From assembly GCA_023250815.1 (NCBI GenBank), contig JAHEZZ010000007.1:1-34468 (forward strand): a DNA stretch of 34,468 bases. Reading direction: 5' to 3'. Positions within the stretch are counted from its first letter, which is position 1. Each line of letters begins with the position of its first letter. The notes under the pieces are model-generated. The model was given only the letters and a program-made list of their open reading frames with translations. It made no database searches and had not been told where the DNA came from. Below are positions 7,172-15,821 of this stretch, one piece after another. Both the position numbers and the translations under genes were made by a program. The stretch comes from Bdellovibrionales bacterium. Lineage in GTDB: Bacteria; Bdellovibrionota; Bacteriovoracia; Bacteriovoracales; Bacteriovoracaceae.

Positions 7172-8731
7172 TCATTCATCTTTTATCATCGAAACCAAAA
7201 ACCCTTTCGCAAACTTGTCTTTTCCAATCATTGCTACAACATGCAATTTATATGGTCTGCCCTGCAATTCATATTTTCCTTGTTGTCCTACGCCACCATT
7301 ATTTGCCGAACCATCACAAAGCTCGATCAAAGTTGCCGCAAAACCTTGTTCCCTTGTCAAATCAAGTAAACTAACACCAATTGAAGCAGCTTCTCTAATT
7401 CCAGTAATATCTTCTGCGGCGGGATTTATCGCTTGAAGATTTTTTTGATTATCAAGAACCATTGCAGGGCCAGCAACACAGGCATAAAAATATTTTAAAG
7501 ATTCAATATAAGGCCCGGCCTCCTCTTCTTGAACCGTCTCATCCTTCCCAACACTTTGAAATTCTCTTAGCCTTTGAAGTGCTCCATTAATAATCGTTTT
7601 TAGAGCGTTCATTTCTTCCATTAATAAACTGCCTTCTATCGCACGCTTTTTGCCCTTCAAAACTTCTTCAATTTCATGTTTTAGTTCTTCCAAGTGCCGG
7701 ATTGTCATAAAATATACAATCCCAAAAAATATTATTGCTACGATAGCTGAAATAATTAACGATTCTAAAAATGCTTTTGAGTTTTTTGTTGCTTCAATGG
7801 TTAAAGATTTAGGTTTAAAACGAATTGCAATAATCCCAACCGCTTCACTGCTGCCCATTTTGCTATTAAATGCCATCACCTTATGGCCAATTCCAATCTG
7901 ACCATTATCTAAAAGCTGAACAAGTGTATTGGAGTCTCTATTTATTCCTGTCGTCACCCACTCTTTTGCTTTTATTGAAAAAGGATCATTAATATATTCA
8001 TTTAAACGTGCGATAGGTCTTACAATTCGCCCTTCAAGATCATACAACTCATAGGATTCAACTCCTTCTTCAGATTCCATAAAATTCGTATCAACACTGT
8101 CGATGTTTTTTTGCTCTAATGCTCGAGCATTGATGCGTCCAATTTCTTCTGCAAAATGTTGCCCCCGAAGTGCTACTTCTCTTAAAAGAATCCTCTTGCT
8201 ATCATCGAGAACTGGAAAAATAGTAAGCGTGATCGTGGTTAATACAAAGATTGAAAGGACAATTGCAAAAAGAACACGCCATTCATATTCTTGATTAATA
8301 CCATAAAGGAACGGCATTAATTTATACTTAAATAAATAAATGATTTTACCGGCCAAATTCTGCGGAGGTGCGGGAGGTTTTGTAAAATCAGCTTCCTCCA
8401 CTGCCTGTTTAACAACCGCTTTTTTAATTATTTTTTTCTTTTCTTGGATTTTTATCAATTGAAAAATAATATCTGGAAGAGAAATTTTATCTCCTGCTTT
8501 CAGTGTTGCCCTTTTAACTATTTTGCCGTTGACAAATGTACCATTTGAACTGCCCAGGTCCTGTACATAGGGGGTATCATCGGCCACCGTAATATTCATA
8601 TGTCTTTTTGAAACACCATCAACATCAATTTGAAAAGTACAAGCACCATCCCTGCCAAAAATATTATCACCATTAGAAAGCGTAAACTCTTTCCCCCGTA
8701 ACTTTCCTCCAACAACTACTACTTTATACAT
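7172..8731 (-). CDS. FHA - transmembrane sensor - PAS protein
   Basis: 519 residues. The N-terminal FHA domain is at about 1-95 with NIFGRDGAC, VSKRHMNI and LGSSNGTFVNG, so pocket residues are kept. A Pro-rich linker (TKPPAPPQN) follows, then TM1 at about 151-175, an extracytoplasmic region of about 150 residues (about 176-320; contains YELYDLEGRIV, a PAS/dCACHE-like strand pattern), and TM2 at about 323-343. A helical linker EELKHEIEEVLKGKKRAIEG, HAMP-like in position, leads to a PAS-like domain at about 414-519 (PAMVLDNQKNLQAINPAAEDITGI). There is no kinase, cyclase or HTH output domain, so a signal must pass to partners, perhaps through FHA binding. The gene overlaps the DUF192 stop by 13 bases. 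The domain order is unusual. Confidence 0.82.
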   Translation of the reverse strand: MYKVVVVGGKLRGKEFTLSNGDNIFGRDGACTFQIDVDGVSKRHMNITVADDTPYVQDLGSSNGTFVNGKIVKRATLKAGDKISLPDIIFQLIKIQEKKKIIKKAVVKQAVEEADFTKPPAPPQNLAGKIIYLFKYKLMPFLYGINQEYEWRVLFAIVLSIFVLTTITLTIFPVLDDSKRILLREVALRGQHFAEEIGRINARALEQKNIDSVDTNFMESEEGVESYELYDLEGRIVRPIARLNEYINDPFSIKAKEWVTTGINRDSNTLVQLLDNGQIGIGHKVMAFNSKMGSSEAVGIIAIRFKPKSLTIEATKNSKAFLESLIISAIVAIIFFGIVYFMTIRHLEELKHEIEEVLKGKKRAIEGSLLMEEMNALKTIINGALQRLREFQSVGKDETVQEEEAGPYIESLKYFYACVAGPAMVLDNQKNLQAINPAAEDITGIREAASIGVSLLDLTREQGFAATLIELCDGSANNGGVGQQGKYELQGRPYKLHVVAMIGKDKFAKGFLVSMIKDE

Positions 8732-9081
8732 TCAAACTCCAATTCATCGCCAACATTAAAATGATCTCCAATTTTTCCATTTTTTAATTCAAGTACTTTT
8801 TGAGAACTAAAATATAATGCGCTTAAGCCCCATGGTTTAAAATTTTTTATAATTTTTATAATTTGATTTTTTTTATTAACAAAAATAACATCTATGCTAA
8901 ACTTCATAAAAAAAGTATGAATAGAACTACAAGGCTCAAGAATCAAACAATCACAATTGGGCATATCCATTTTAAACATTAAACCTAATAACCTTTCATA
9001 AAATGAAGTTGCAACCTTGGCATTTTCACAAAGGATTGGCCCTCCATTTTTTTTCTTAATTCTAAAAATTTTTATATTCAT
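8719..9081 (-). CDS. DUF192 family protein
   Basis: 120 residues, the usual size of a single DUF192 domain. Family features are A-x-x-x-x-ER-L-x-GLMF near residue 25-36 (TSFYERLLGLMF), the HTFFMKFSIDVIFVNKKNQI block (about 55-74) and a C-terminal ELKNGKIGDHFNVGDEL. No signal peptide is visible, whereas many members are secreted, so this copy is probably cytoplasmic. The biochemical function of DUF192 is not established to my knowledge. The start ATG directly follows the tadC stop codon (zero spacing) and the stop lies inside the next gene, so it is tightly embedded in the tadC-FHA operon. Confidence 0.8.
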   Translation of the reverse strand: MNIKIFRIKKKNGGPILCENAKVATSFYERLLGLMFKMDMPNCDCLILEPCSSIHTFFMKFSIDVIFVNKKNQIIKIIKNFKPWGLSALYFSSQKVLELKNGKIGDHFNVGDELEFECIK

Positions 9082-10473
9082 CTATTTTGCCCTAAGCCCT
9101 AAAGCTTCTAAAATCATTGGAGCTGCAATCACTATAAAAACAGCAGGAGTAATAAAAAGAAGCATAGGAAATAATATTTTGGTAGCAGCAGTTGCACCTG
9201 CTTTTTCTGCCTCAGACGATTTCTTTTGACGAATTTCGACTGCCAATGCTTTTAAAATTGGCCCAATCGAAGCACCGACAGAATCGGCAGCAATCAAAGT
9301 AGCAGTAAAAGAAGTGATTTGAATCAAGTCAGTTCTCCAAGACATATTCCTTAATGATTCGGCCCTGCTCGCTCCAATTTTTATTTCTTTTATTACAATT
9401 CCAAACTCTTCAGTAAGTGCACTGGCCTTTGCTTTTTCAATAACCTTCCCCATCGCTGCAATAAAATCCAGACCAGCTTCCACAGAAAGGGCCAACATAT
9501 CGACACAAAATGGCATCGACATAATGATTTCCTTTTGCCTCTGCTGAATTTTTCCGTTAACCCATATATCAGGATAAATAAACCCCACTGCTGCGACAAA
9601 AGGAATCGCTGACAATGGCCAATCTGCCTCCATAAAAGAACGAACACCCAAAAAAACGATAGGAAATCCCACAATCAGAAAAATTTTAAATGAAAAAAAA
9701 TCTTCCGTACTTAAAACATCTGTCAATCCAGCGGCAGCTAATTTTCTTCTATATTTTTCTTTGATTTTTTTCTTATTCTTCATACTGGAAACAATCGGAG
9801 ATACATATCTTCGAAAAAATGGCCTTGAATATTTTAAAATAAATCCATGTTTCCCAATATCATCCTTATTACTTTGCCCCTCATCCATTTGCTCAGATGC
9901 CTTAAACTGACTTTCTTCTTGAAACATTGTTCTAGTGACAATAAAAGTTGCAAGGCCAATTAAGATTAGAGATGTGTAAAGAAGAAGATCAGATTCTTCT
10001 TTTTTAAATTTAACTTTCGTACAACCTTCTGCTAGTCCTAAGTCGCAGGCCTTCTGATAAGCTTCCGTAGCGTTAAGGCTATTGCCTTCAATCGTTAAAA
10101 TATTTCCCAAACGAACACAGGCAAGAGGATATTTATTTTTGCATACTTCTAAAAATACAGCTTTCGCCCCAGCTAAATCTTTCGTTTTTTCCAAATATTC
10201 TGCGTAAGGAACACAAGAACTTAATTTTTTTTCTTTTGTTTTATATTCTTCTTTAAGCCTTTTATCATTTTTAGAATCTTTTTTATCTTGATATTTTCTT
10301 TTTAAATCACAATTCTCATAATGCCTCACCGCTGCTTCTTTTGCATTTTCAGGGTTCATATCTTCCACTGACGGGCCACCCAAATCAGTTGAATCAAGTT
10401 CTTGCGAATATATTTTAGGAACAAATAAAAAATAAATTATAATTAGTAAAAAATTAAAGAAGAGTCTTTTCAT
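9082..10473 (-). CDS. tadC: TadC/GspF-family pilus inner-membrane protein with N-terminal Cys-rich Sel1/TPR-like domain
   Basis: 463 residues, about 140 longer than common TadC proteins (about 320). Residues 1-23 are a signal peptide-like hydrophobic stretch. Residues about 35-155 are helical with regularly placed cysteines (C55, C87, C111, C119, C143, C151) and Sel1-like units such as ATEAYQKACDLGLAEGC. A membrane segment at about 163-181 links this to a TadC core with membrane segments near 261-300 and the type II secretion F domain at about 325-440 (SMPFCVDMLALSVEAGLDF, then FTATLIAADSVGASIGPIL), ending in a hydrophobic segment. TadC works with TadB and the TadA ATPase to assemble Flp-type pili. 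No other tad gene is in the window. It heads the operon leading into the DUF192 and FHA genes. The fusion needs a check against homologues. Confidence 0.85.
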   Translation of the reverse strand: MKRLFFNFLLIIIYFLFVPKIYSQELDSTDLGGPSVEDMNPENAKEAAVRHYENCDLKRKYQDKKDSKNDKRLKEEYKTKEKKLSSCVPYAEYLEKTKDLAGAKAVFLEVCKNKYPLACVRLGNILTIEGNSLNATEAYQKACDLGLAEGCTKVKFKKEESDLLLYTSLILIGLATFIVTRTMFQEESQFKASEQMDEGQSNKDDIGKHGFILKYSRPFFRRYVSPIVSSMKNKKKIKEKYRRKLAAAGLTDVLSTEDFFSFKIFLIVGFPIVFLGVRSFMEADWPLSAIPFVAAVGFIYPDIWVNGKIQQRQKEIIMSMPFCVDMLALSVEAGLDFIAAMGKVIEKAKASALTEEFGIVIKEIKIGASRAESLRNMSWRTDLIQITSFTATLIAADSVGASIGPILKALAVEIRQKKSSEAEKAGATAATKILFPMLLFITPAVFIVIAAPMILEALGLRAK

Positions 10474-10557
10474 CTTGGGTTTCCAGTTTTTGTACGCATC
10501 GCTTTAATTTTATCAAATAGCTGAAAAGATTCGAATTTTTTGAATCATGAACAAATC

Positions 10558-10574
10558 TTCCTAGTGAATAGGAA
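10558..10574 (-). terminator. Weak hairpin after nagZ
   Basis: Ten bases after the nagZ stop, the minus strand has TTCCTA, loop TTCAC, TAGGAA followed by GATTTGTT. The six-pair stem is AT-rich and the T-run is broken, so it is a poor intrinsic terminator. The rest of the 110-base gap before tadC (10474-10583) holds a second imperfect inverted repeat (10528-10546) and a possible -10 TAAAAT, but no convincing -35. Confidence 0.25.
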
Positions 10575-10583
10575 ATGTTTTAC

Positions 10584-11663
10584 TCAGGCTTTTTTAAAAA
10601 TATTAATTTTTTTGACAAGATCATTAATCAACTGCTGGTGGCCAGAAGTATTAATGCTTTTACTAAGTGAGGGAATATAAACAGGATTATAATCTTTCAA
10701 ATACTCCGCTTTAAGCAAATTGATTCGCTCATATTTTCGGTTTAAATCATCTGCTTTAATTTTTTTTTCTTTAACAGCTTTTTTTAAGGCCTCAAGTCCA
10801 ACAACTGCAGGCCCAAAATCTCGATACTCGATAATATCAGTTCCAGCGATAATAGCTTTTATTGCCGCATCTTCCGCACCAAAATGATCTGTGATTGCTC
10901 CCATTTGCATATCATCAGAAATAATTAATTTGGTAAATTTTAATTCTTTGCGAAGCATTTGGTGAGTTTTTAAACTTAAAGAACTTGGAAATTCACTGTC
11001 AAGGGAATCAACCATCAAATGGGCCATCATAATAAAATCCACTCTTGCCTTAATGGCCTTCACAAAAGGAAGAAGCTCACGATTTTTCAAAGTCTCTAGA
11101 GGCGTTTTTATAATCGGCAAATTAAAATGAGAATCCTTTGTCGAGGCCCCATGCCCGGGAAAATGTTTTGCACAAGCCATTATTCCATTTGTTTGCAAAC
11201 CTCGAATGGCCGAAGAGACATATCGACTGACAATATCAGCATCTCTTCCAAACGCTCTATCGCCAATTGAATCAGTCGCATCAGTTAAAAGAATGTCACA
11301 AACCGGTGCTAGGTTAAGATTAATTCCACAAGATTTTAATTCTTTTGCCATGATTTGATAAACTTCAAAACACGCCTTTGGAGAATTTAATAAGGCCATA
11401 TCAAGAGAAGATGGTATTTGGGTAAACCCTGTTTTTAATCTATTAACTCTTCCACCTTCATGATCAATGGCAATAAAAAGTGGAAAGTCTTTTCTTAGTA
11501 CTTGAATGGTATTGATTAATTCTGCCAATTGTCCTGGAGATTCATAATTTTTTTTAAAAAGAATCACCCCGCCAATATTTTCAGTTGTAATAAATTTTTT
11601 CTCTTCTTCAAGAAGAGCTAATCCATTAATTCCAGTTATAATTAATTGTCCTAAATTACTCAT
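10584..11663 (-). CDS. nagZ: Beta-N-acetylhexosaminidase, glycoside hydrolase family 3
   Basis: Removes N-acetylglucosamine from GlcNAc-anhydroMurNAc (peptides) during peptidoglycan recycling. 359 residues, typical of NagZ. Key motifs: IGGVILFKKN (about 30-39), AIDHEGGRVNRL (about 65-76), GDRAFGRDADIV (about 134-145) and the general acid/base loop KHFPGHG (166-172) with D177-S-H179. The nucleophile lies in ISDDMQMGAI (about 248-257). There is no signal peptide, so it should be cytoplasmic as in E. coli. The start follows the lipoprotein gene by two bases, giving the chain mreB > PilZ > lipoprotein > nagZ. In a predator-like bacterium it could also serve host-wall digestion, but the lack of an export signal argues for recycling. 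Confidence 0.92.
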   Translation of the reverse strand: MSNLGQLIITGINGLALLEEEKKFITTENIGGVILFKKNYESPGQLAELINTIQVLRKDFPLFIAIDHEGGRVNRLKTGFTQIPSSLDMALLNSPKACFEVYQIMAKELKSCGINLNLAPVCDILLTDATDSIGDRAFGRDADIVSRYVSSAIRGLQTNGIMACAKHFPGHGASTKDSHFNLPIIKTPLETLKNRELLPFVKAIKARVDFIMMAHLMVDSLDSEFPSSLSLKTHQMLRKELKFTKLIISDDMQMGAITDHFGAEDAAIKAIIAGTDIIEYRDFGPAVVGLEALKKAVKEKKIKADDLNRKYERINLLKAEYLKDYNPVYIPSLSKSINTSGHQQLINDLVKKINIFKKA

Positions 11664-11665
11664 TA

Positions 11666-12526
11666 TTACTCACTCTCAAAATCTACATCAGAATTTATTT
11701 CATCAGCATAAATATTTTCATTTTTTTTAATTCTTTCTTTCTTCCTTGGCAAATCATCATGATCCATTTTTGTCAAAGTAAGACCTTCAGATACCCAAAA
11801 CATTTTTTTTAATTCATTCTTATTTCCAACAAAATAAAAAATCGATTGCCCGGCGGCTTGAAGGGTGTATCGACGTTCATCATTTTTATTTTTTCCATCA
11901 AACTCTAAAACAGCTTGGGAAAATGGAATTTCTTTCAGTCCGGTATATTGATCTTGTAGAAAGGGATAGCCATCCCACAAAACTTGAAAATGCATTTTCC
12001 CTGCGCCTTTATCCTGAGACTGCGATAAAAACCCTGTCGCTCGCACACAATCTACCAATTGACTAAAAAAACATCTCACTCCAGTACTTTTCGGCAGCAC
12101 AATATCTTTTACCCCACTTTTTCCAGACTCAGGAGAAGTGTAGTGAATTGACAATTTATTATTAGAACTCAACTTCATTTCGGAAAAATATTTTTTACCT
12201 TCAAACCAAACTGTATATTGTGAAATAATGGGGCCAAGCACCTGCAAAGTCCCACCTTCTTTTAATTTTAATTTCCCTTTTTTTGAAATACTTATAAGTT
12301 GCTCGAGGGGGCCTTTTGAAGCTGCATCTTCTAATAACACTTTCTTTTTAAAAACAAAATTTGATTTCTTAGAAATCCCTGACTCCGTCTCAACTAAAAA
12401 CTTCCCAGACTTGTCATTTAAATAATATCTTTCTTTTAAATTAACTTCTTCATCGACGGCAATTCTCCTTTTAAAAAAAGAACATGAATTAAATAAAAAT
12501 AAATAACACAATAAGAATATTCTCAT
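11666..12526 (-). CDS. Uncharacterised lipoprotein
   Basis: I do not recognise a family. The protein is about 286 residues with a lipoprotein signal: a short basic start, LLCYLFLFNS, then the lipobox cysteine at residue 15. The mature part is rich in beta-type strands and Lys/Ser, has a Cys pair (RCFFSQLVDCVRA) and ends in a charged tail (KKERIKKNENIYADE). I start at the ATG 12524-12526, which overlaps the upstream TAA by one base (TAATG); a TTG nine bases further upstream is an alternative with closer spacing to AAAGGTG. It sits between a PilZ gene and nagZ in an operon headed by mreB, so an envelope role is plausible (inference). Confidence 0.75.
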   Translation of the reverse strand: MRIFLLCYLFLFNSCSFFKRRIAVDEEVNLKERYYLNDKSGKFLVETESGISKKSNFVFKKKVLLEDAASKGPLEQLISISKKGKLKLKEGGTLQVLGPIISQYTVWFEGKKYFSEMKLSSNNKLSIHYTSPESGKSGVKDIVLPKSTGVRCFFSQLVDCVRATGFLSQSQDKGAGKMHFQVLWDGYPFLQDQYTGLKEIPFSQAVLEFDGKNKNDERRYTLQAAGQSIFYFVGNKNELKKMFWVSEGLTLTKMDHDDLPRKKERIKKNENIYADEINSDVDFESE

Positions 12527-13434
12527 TAATGACAAGCACCTTTAATATATTTTAAAAAATCAATCCTCGTTTCAGTCTCAATCTTTTCCGTTAAATAATG
12601 ACTTAACATATTTTCCAAGTTTTCATTTTTTTCAAGAATTTTAAATCCAACTTTATCCCAAACAACACTATGATTAGTAAGCGCTTTTTGATCAACAAAC
12701 GGAATAGAATAAATCATCTCTAGTTTATTAAGCTCAAAACAATATGAGTTTAAACTCAATACCGCAACAGAAGCCCTTGTCTCTTTTAGAGCTTCCCTCT
12801 CCTCATTGTTGGCCAAAACTGAAAAACCCCCCAGGCTTAAATCAGAAATTCTAAGCTCCAGCACATTTTTTTCATTGTCGTATTTCAGCGATGTTTCAGA
12901 AACTAATTTCTCCCACAATTTTTTTTGCATAGTTTTTAAATAGTTATTATTAATCTCATGTGCTCTATTTTCTTCTTGTTTAAAAAAAATTACATTACTT
13001 TTCATTACCGGGATTAAAAAATAGGCATAAGATTTATGATGGGGGTAAGTAATAAATCTTTCATTTTCCCTATCTTCTTGTCTAAAAAGATCTGAATTAA
13101 TTTCTACTAACCACTCCTGGGCATTATTTTGAATAGTACTTTCAGCGATATAAACAAATAGGCCAAAATTTATAGTTAAAATAATTTTTTCAGGAAAATT
13201 AAAACTAGATAAAGACATTAAAAAAATCGGAAATTTAATTTTTAACGGGCCGACAGTATCTAGTTTAAAATCTTTTAGATTATTAAAAACAGATGGCCGA
13301 TCTTGATATCTACCGTCTTTTATACGCCAAATATAAATCTTCGAGTTATATTCTGATTTGAGAGCGAGAGAAATCTTATTAATCGCCTCATCCCTCGTGA
13401 ATTTGAGAAACTGGGAACTATCGCCTTTATCCAT
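12526..13434 (-). CDS. Probable PilZ-domain protein
   Basis: 302 residues, no signal peptide or membrane segment. The case for PilZ is RENERF near residue 133 (R-x-x-x-R, the first c-di-GMP binding motif) and RISDLSLGGFSVL near 201 (D-x-S-x-x-G, the second). The gap of about 65 residues between them is longer than in a minimal PilZ domain, so either an insertion is present or the first motif is a coincidence. The N-terminal about 120 residues are unrecognised and may be a YcgR-like N-domain. The ATG is preceded by GGGAAGG at good spacing. It starts 20 bases after mreB and its stop overlaps the lipoprotein start. The inferred role is c-di-GMP-responsive control of something in the envelope. 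Confidence 0.6.
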   Translation of the reverse strand: MDKGDSSQFLKFTRDEAINKISLALKSEYNSKIYIWRIKDGRYQDRPSVFNNLKDFKLDTVGPLKIKFPIFLMSLSSFNFPEKIILTINFGLFVYIAESTIQNNAQEWLVEINSDLFRQEDRENERFITYPHHKSYAYFLIPVMKSNVIFFKQEENRAHEINNNYLKTMQKKLWEKLVSETSLKYDNEKNVLELRISDLSLGGFSVLANNEEREALKETRASVAVLSLNSYCFELNKLEMIYSIPFVDQKALTNHSVVWDKVGFKILEKNENLENMLSHYLTEKIETETRIDFLKYIKGACH

Positions 13435-13454
13435 GGCCTTCCCTTAAAATATTT

Positions 13455-14504
<1,050 letters not shown>

Positions 14505-14533
14505 TTAAACAACACATAAAAACTAATTAAAAA

Positions 14534-15544
14534 TCACCAAGTGTAGTGGCGAATCTTTTCGCCTCTGTCTGCAATATCGGCCATCGCTTCAATGCCTAAT
14601 TCAATATGCAAATCGGTGTACTTTTTAAACACCTCTCGGGCCGATTCTTTTGTTTTAATTCCATCGCGATTCATCGGACAGTCTGAAACTAAAAGAAGTG
14701 CTCCAATGTTGACTTTACTGACAAAACAACTGGTAAATAGTGCCGCAGTTTCCATCTCTACGGCAAGCACTCTTTCTTCAATTAAATTTTCCTTAAATCC
14801 CTCGTCAAATTCCCAGAAACGGTAATCGGTAGAGTGTATTGTTCCTGTTCGATATTCATGGTTATGCTCCACCAAAATTTGACTCACAAATTTTTGAATT
14901 TTAAACGTAGGAAGGGCGGGAACCTGCTTTGGCAAAAAATGCCCAGAAACCCCCTCCGCTCGAACAGATGCAATTGGCAAAATAAAATCACCTACCTTGA
15001 GTGAAGAGTGAACTGCACCGCACATCCCCAAAAATAAAACGGCCTTAGGGTTAATTACCGAAAGTAATTCTCCGATCAATGCTGCCATTGCAGAACCCAC
15101 CCCAAATTCTACAATTGTTACCCTTGCAGCTTTAGAGCTTGAAGCTTTAAAGGCAGATCCTGTGGTGTAATTTGAATCCTCCAGAAGTGTATTAAACCTC
15201 TCGATATAATAGTGAAAATTTGTCAAAATTATTTGCGATTGAAAATCTTCGATATGATGTCCGGTGTAGCGCTCAAGCATATCAATCGCAATTTTCTTTT
15301 TATGCTCATTTCCATGAATTCTTTTTGAAATAAGCATTAATTTTTTTGGATGAACTGCAGATTTCAATTCATCAGATGCTCCAATTAGTTCTTCCTGGGT
15401 TAAGACAGGAGGAAGTGTCTGGGGAAATCCTCCGGTATTCGTACCTCTTGAGGCGCTATGCAAAGCTCCTAAATGAGATTTTTTATTCTTTTTAATATTT
15501 TTAGATGATTTCTTTTTTTTAGATTTTTTTTTGCCAATATCCAC
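14534..15544 (-). CDS. amn: AMP nucleosidase (short form) with Lys-rich N-terminal extension
   Basis: Hydrolyses AMP to adenine and ribose 5-phosphate. The phosphorylase-family core starts near ERYTGHHIEDF and carries VEFGVGSAMAALIGELLSV, LFLGMCGAVHSSLKVGDFIL, PKQVPALPTFKIQKFV, YRFWEFDEGFKENL and VLAVEMETAALF, matching the C-terminal catalytic half of E. coli Amn rather than uridine or MTA phosphorylases. The large regulatory N-domain of the E. coli enzyme (484 residues) is absent. Instead there is a tail of about 65 residues, very Lys/Ser-rich at first (KKKSKKKKSSKNIKKNKK). The frame is open to a TTG at 15560-15562, but GAGG five bases before the GTG at 15542-15544 favours that start. Whether the basic tail is translated is uncertain. 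It runs 41 bases ahead of mreB, so co-transcription is possible. Confidence 0.85.
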   Translation of the reverse strand: MDIGKKKSKKKKSSKNIKKNKKSHLGALHSASRGTNTGGFPQTLPPVLTQEELIGASDELKSAVHPKKLMLISKRIHGNEHKKKIAIDMLERYTGHHIEDFQSQIILTNFHYYIERFNTLLEDSNYTTGSAFKASSSKAARVTIVEFGVGSAMAALIGELLSVINPKAVLFLGMCGAVHSSLKVGDFILPIASVRAEGVSGHFLPKQVPALPTFKIQKFVSQILVEHNHEYRTGTIHSTDYRFWEFDEGFKENLIEERVLAVEMETAALFTSCFVSKVNIGALLLVSDCPMNRDGIKTKESAREVFKKYTDLHIELGIEAMADIADRGEKIRHYTW

Positions 15545-15641
15545 AGCAACCTCATTATTCAATATTACGAGCAGTATAATCTAATAAAATTTAGCATTTG
15601 GTCGCTCATTGCACAATCACAGAATGAAATGCACTGCACTC

Positions 15642-15670
15642 TTGTCAAGCTTAAGCTCTTTACCTATTAT
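15642..15670 (+). promoter_or_regulatory. Near-consensus promoter for the small basic protein
   Basis: TTGTCA (15642-15647, 5/6), a 17-base spacer and TATTAT (15665-15670, 5/6) form the best sigma-70-type promoter seen in the window. It reads rightward and places a start about 35 bases before the ATG at 15712. The spacer contains the palindrome AAGCTTAAGCTT-like segment (AGCTTAAGCT), which may matter for regulation. Confidence 0.6.
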
Positions 15671-15711
15671 GCTCGCTCTATTCAAGTAACACTTCGCAAA
15701 AGGATGCTGAA

Positions 15712-15819
15712 ATGGGTGCAGGACGAAAACATTCTACATTAAAAATGAAAAGAAAAAAATCTCAAAGAAAACTAAAGGCCAGAGTTAAGAGAAAAATTGC
15801 CGCCAGTAAAAAGAAATAA
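15712..15819 (+). CDS. Very basic 35-residue protein
   Basis: A short rightward gene encoding 35 residues, starting MGAGRKHSTLKMKRKKSQRK and ending in ASKKK. About half of the residues are Lys or Arg, with almost no acidic residue. Support for a real gene: AAAGGATG at good spacing before the ATG, a near-consensus promoter 40-70 bases upstream, and its own slot between divergent amn and the convergent lipoprotein gene, whose stop is two bases away. I do not recognise a family with certainty. Composition and size resemble small ribosome-associated proteins such as bS22/COX24-domain or Thx-type peptides, so RNA or ribosome binding is the first guess (inference). It lacks the sequence signatures of those families. 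Confidence 0.7.
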   Translation: MGAGRKHSTLKMKRKKSQRKLKARVKRKIAASKKK

Positions 15820-15821
15820 TT

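Noticed and set aside
3885-8731. Type VI secretion FHA/PppA locus
   Set aside because: FHA plus PP2C suggested T6SS, but no Tss, Hcp, VgrG or ClpV gene is in the window and the linked machine gene is TadC.
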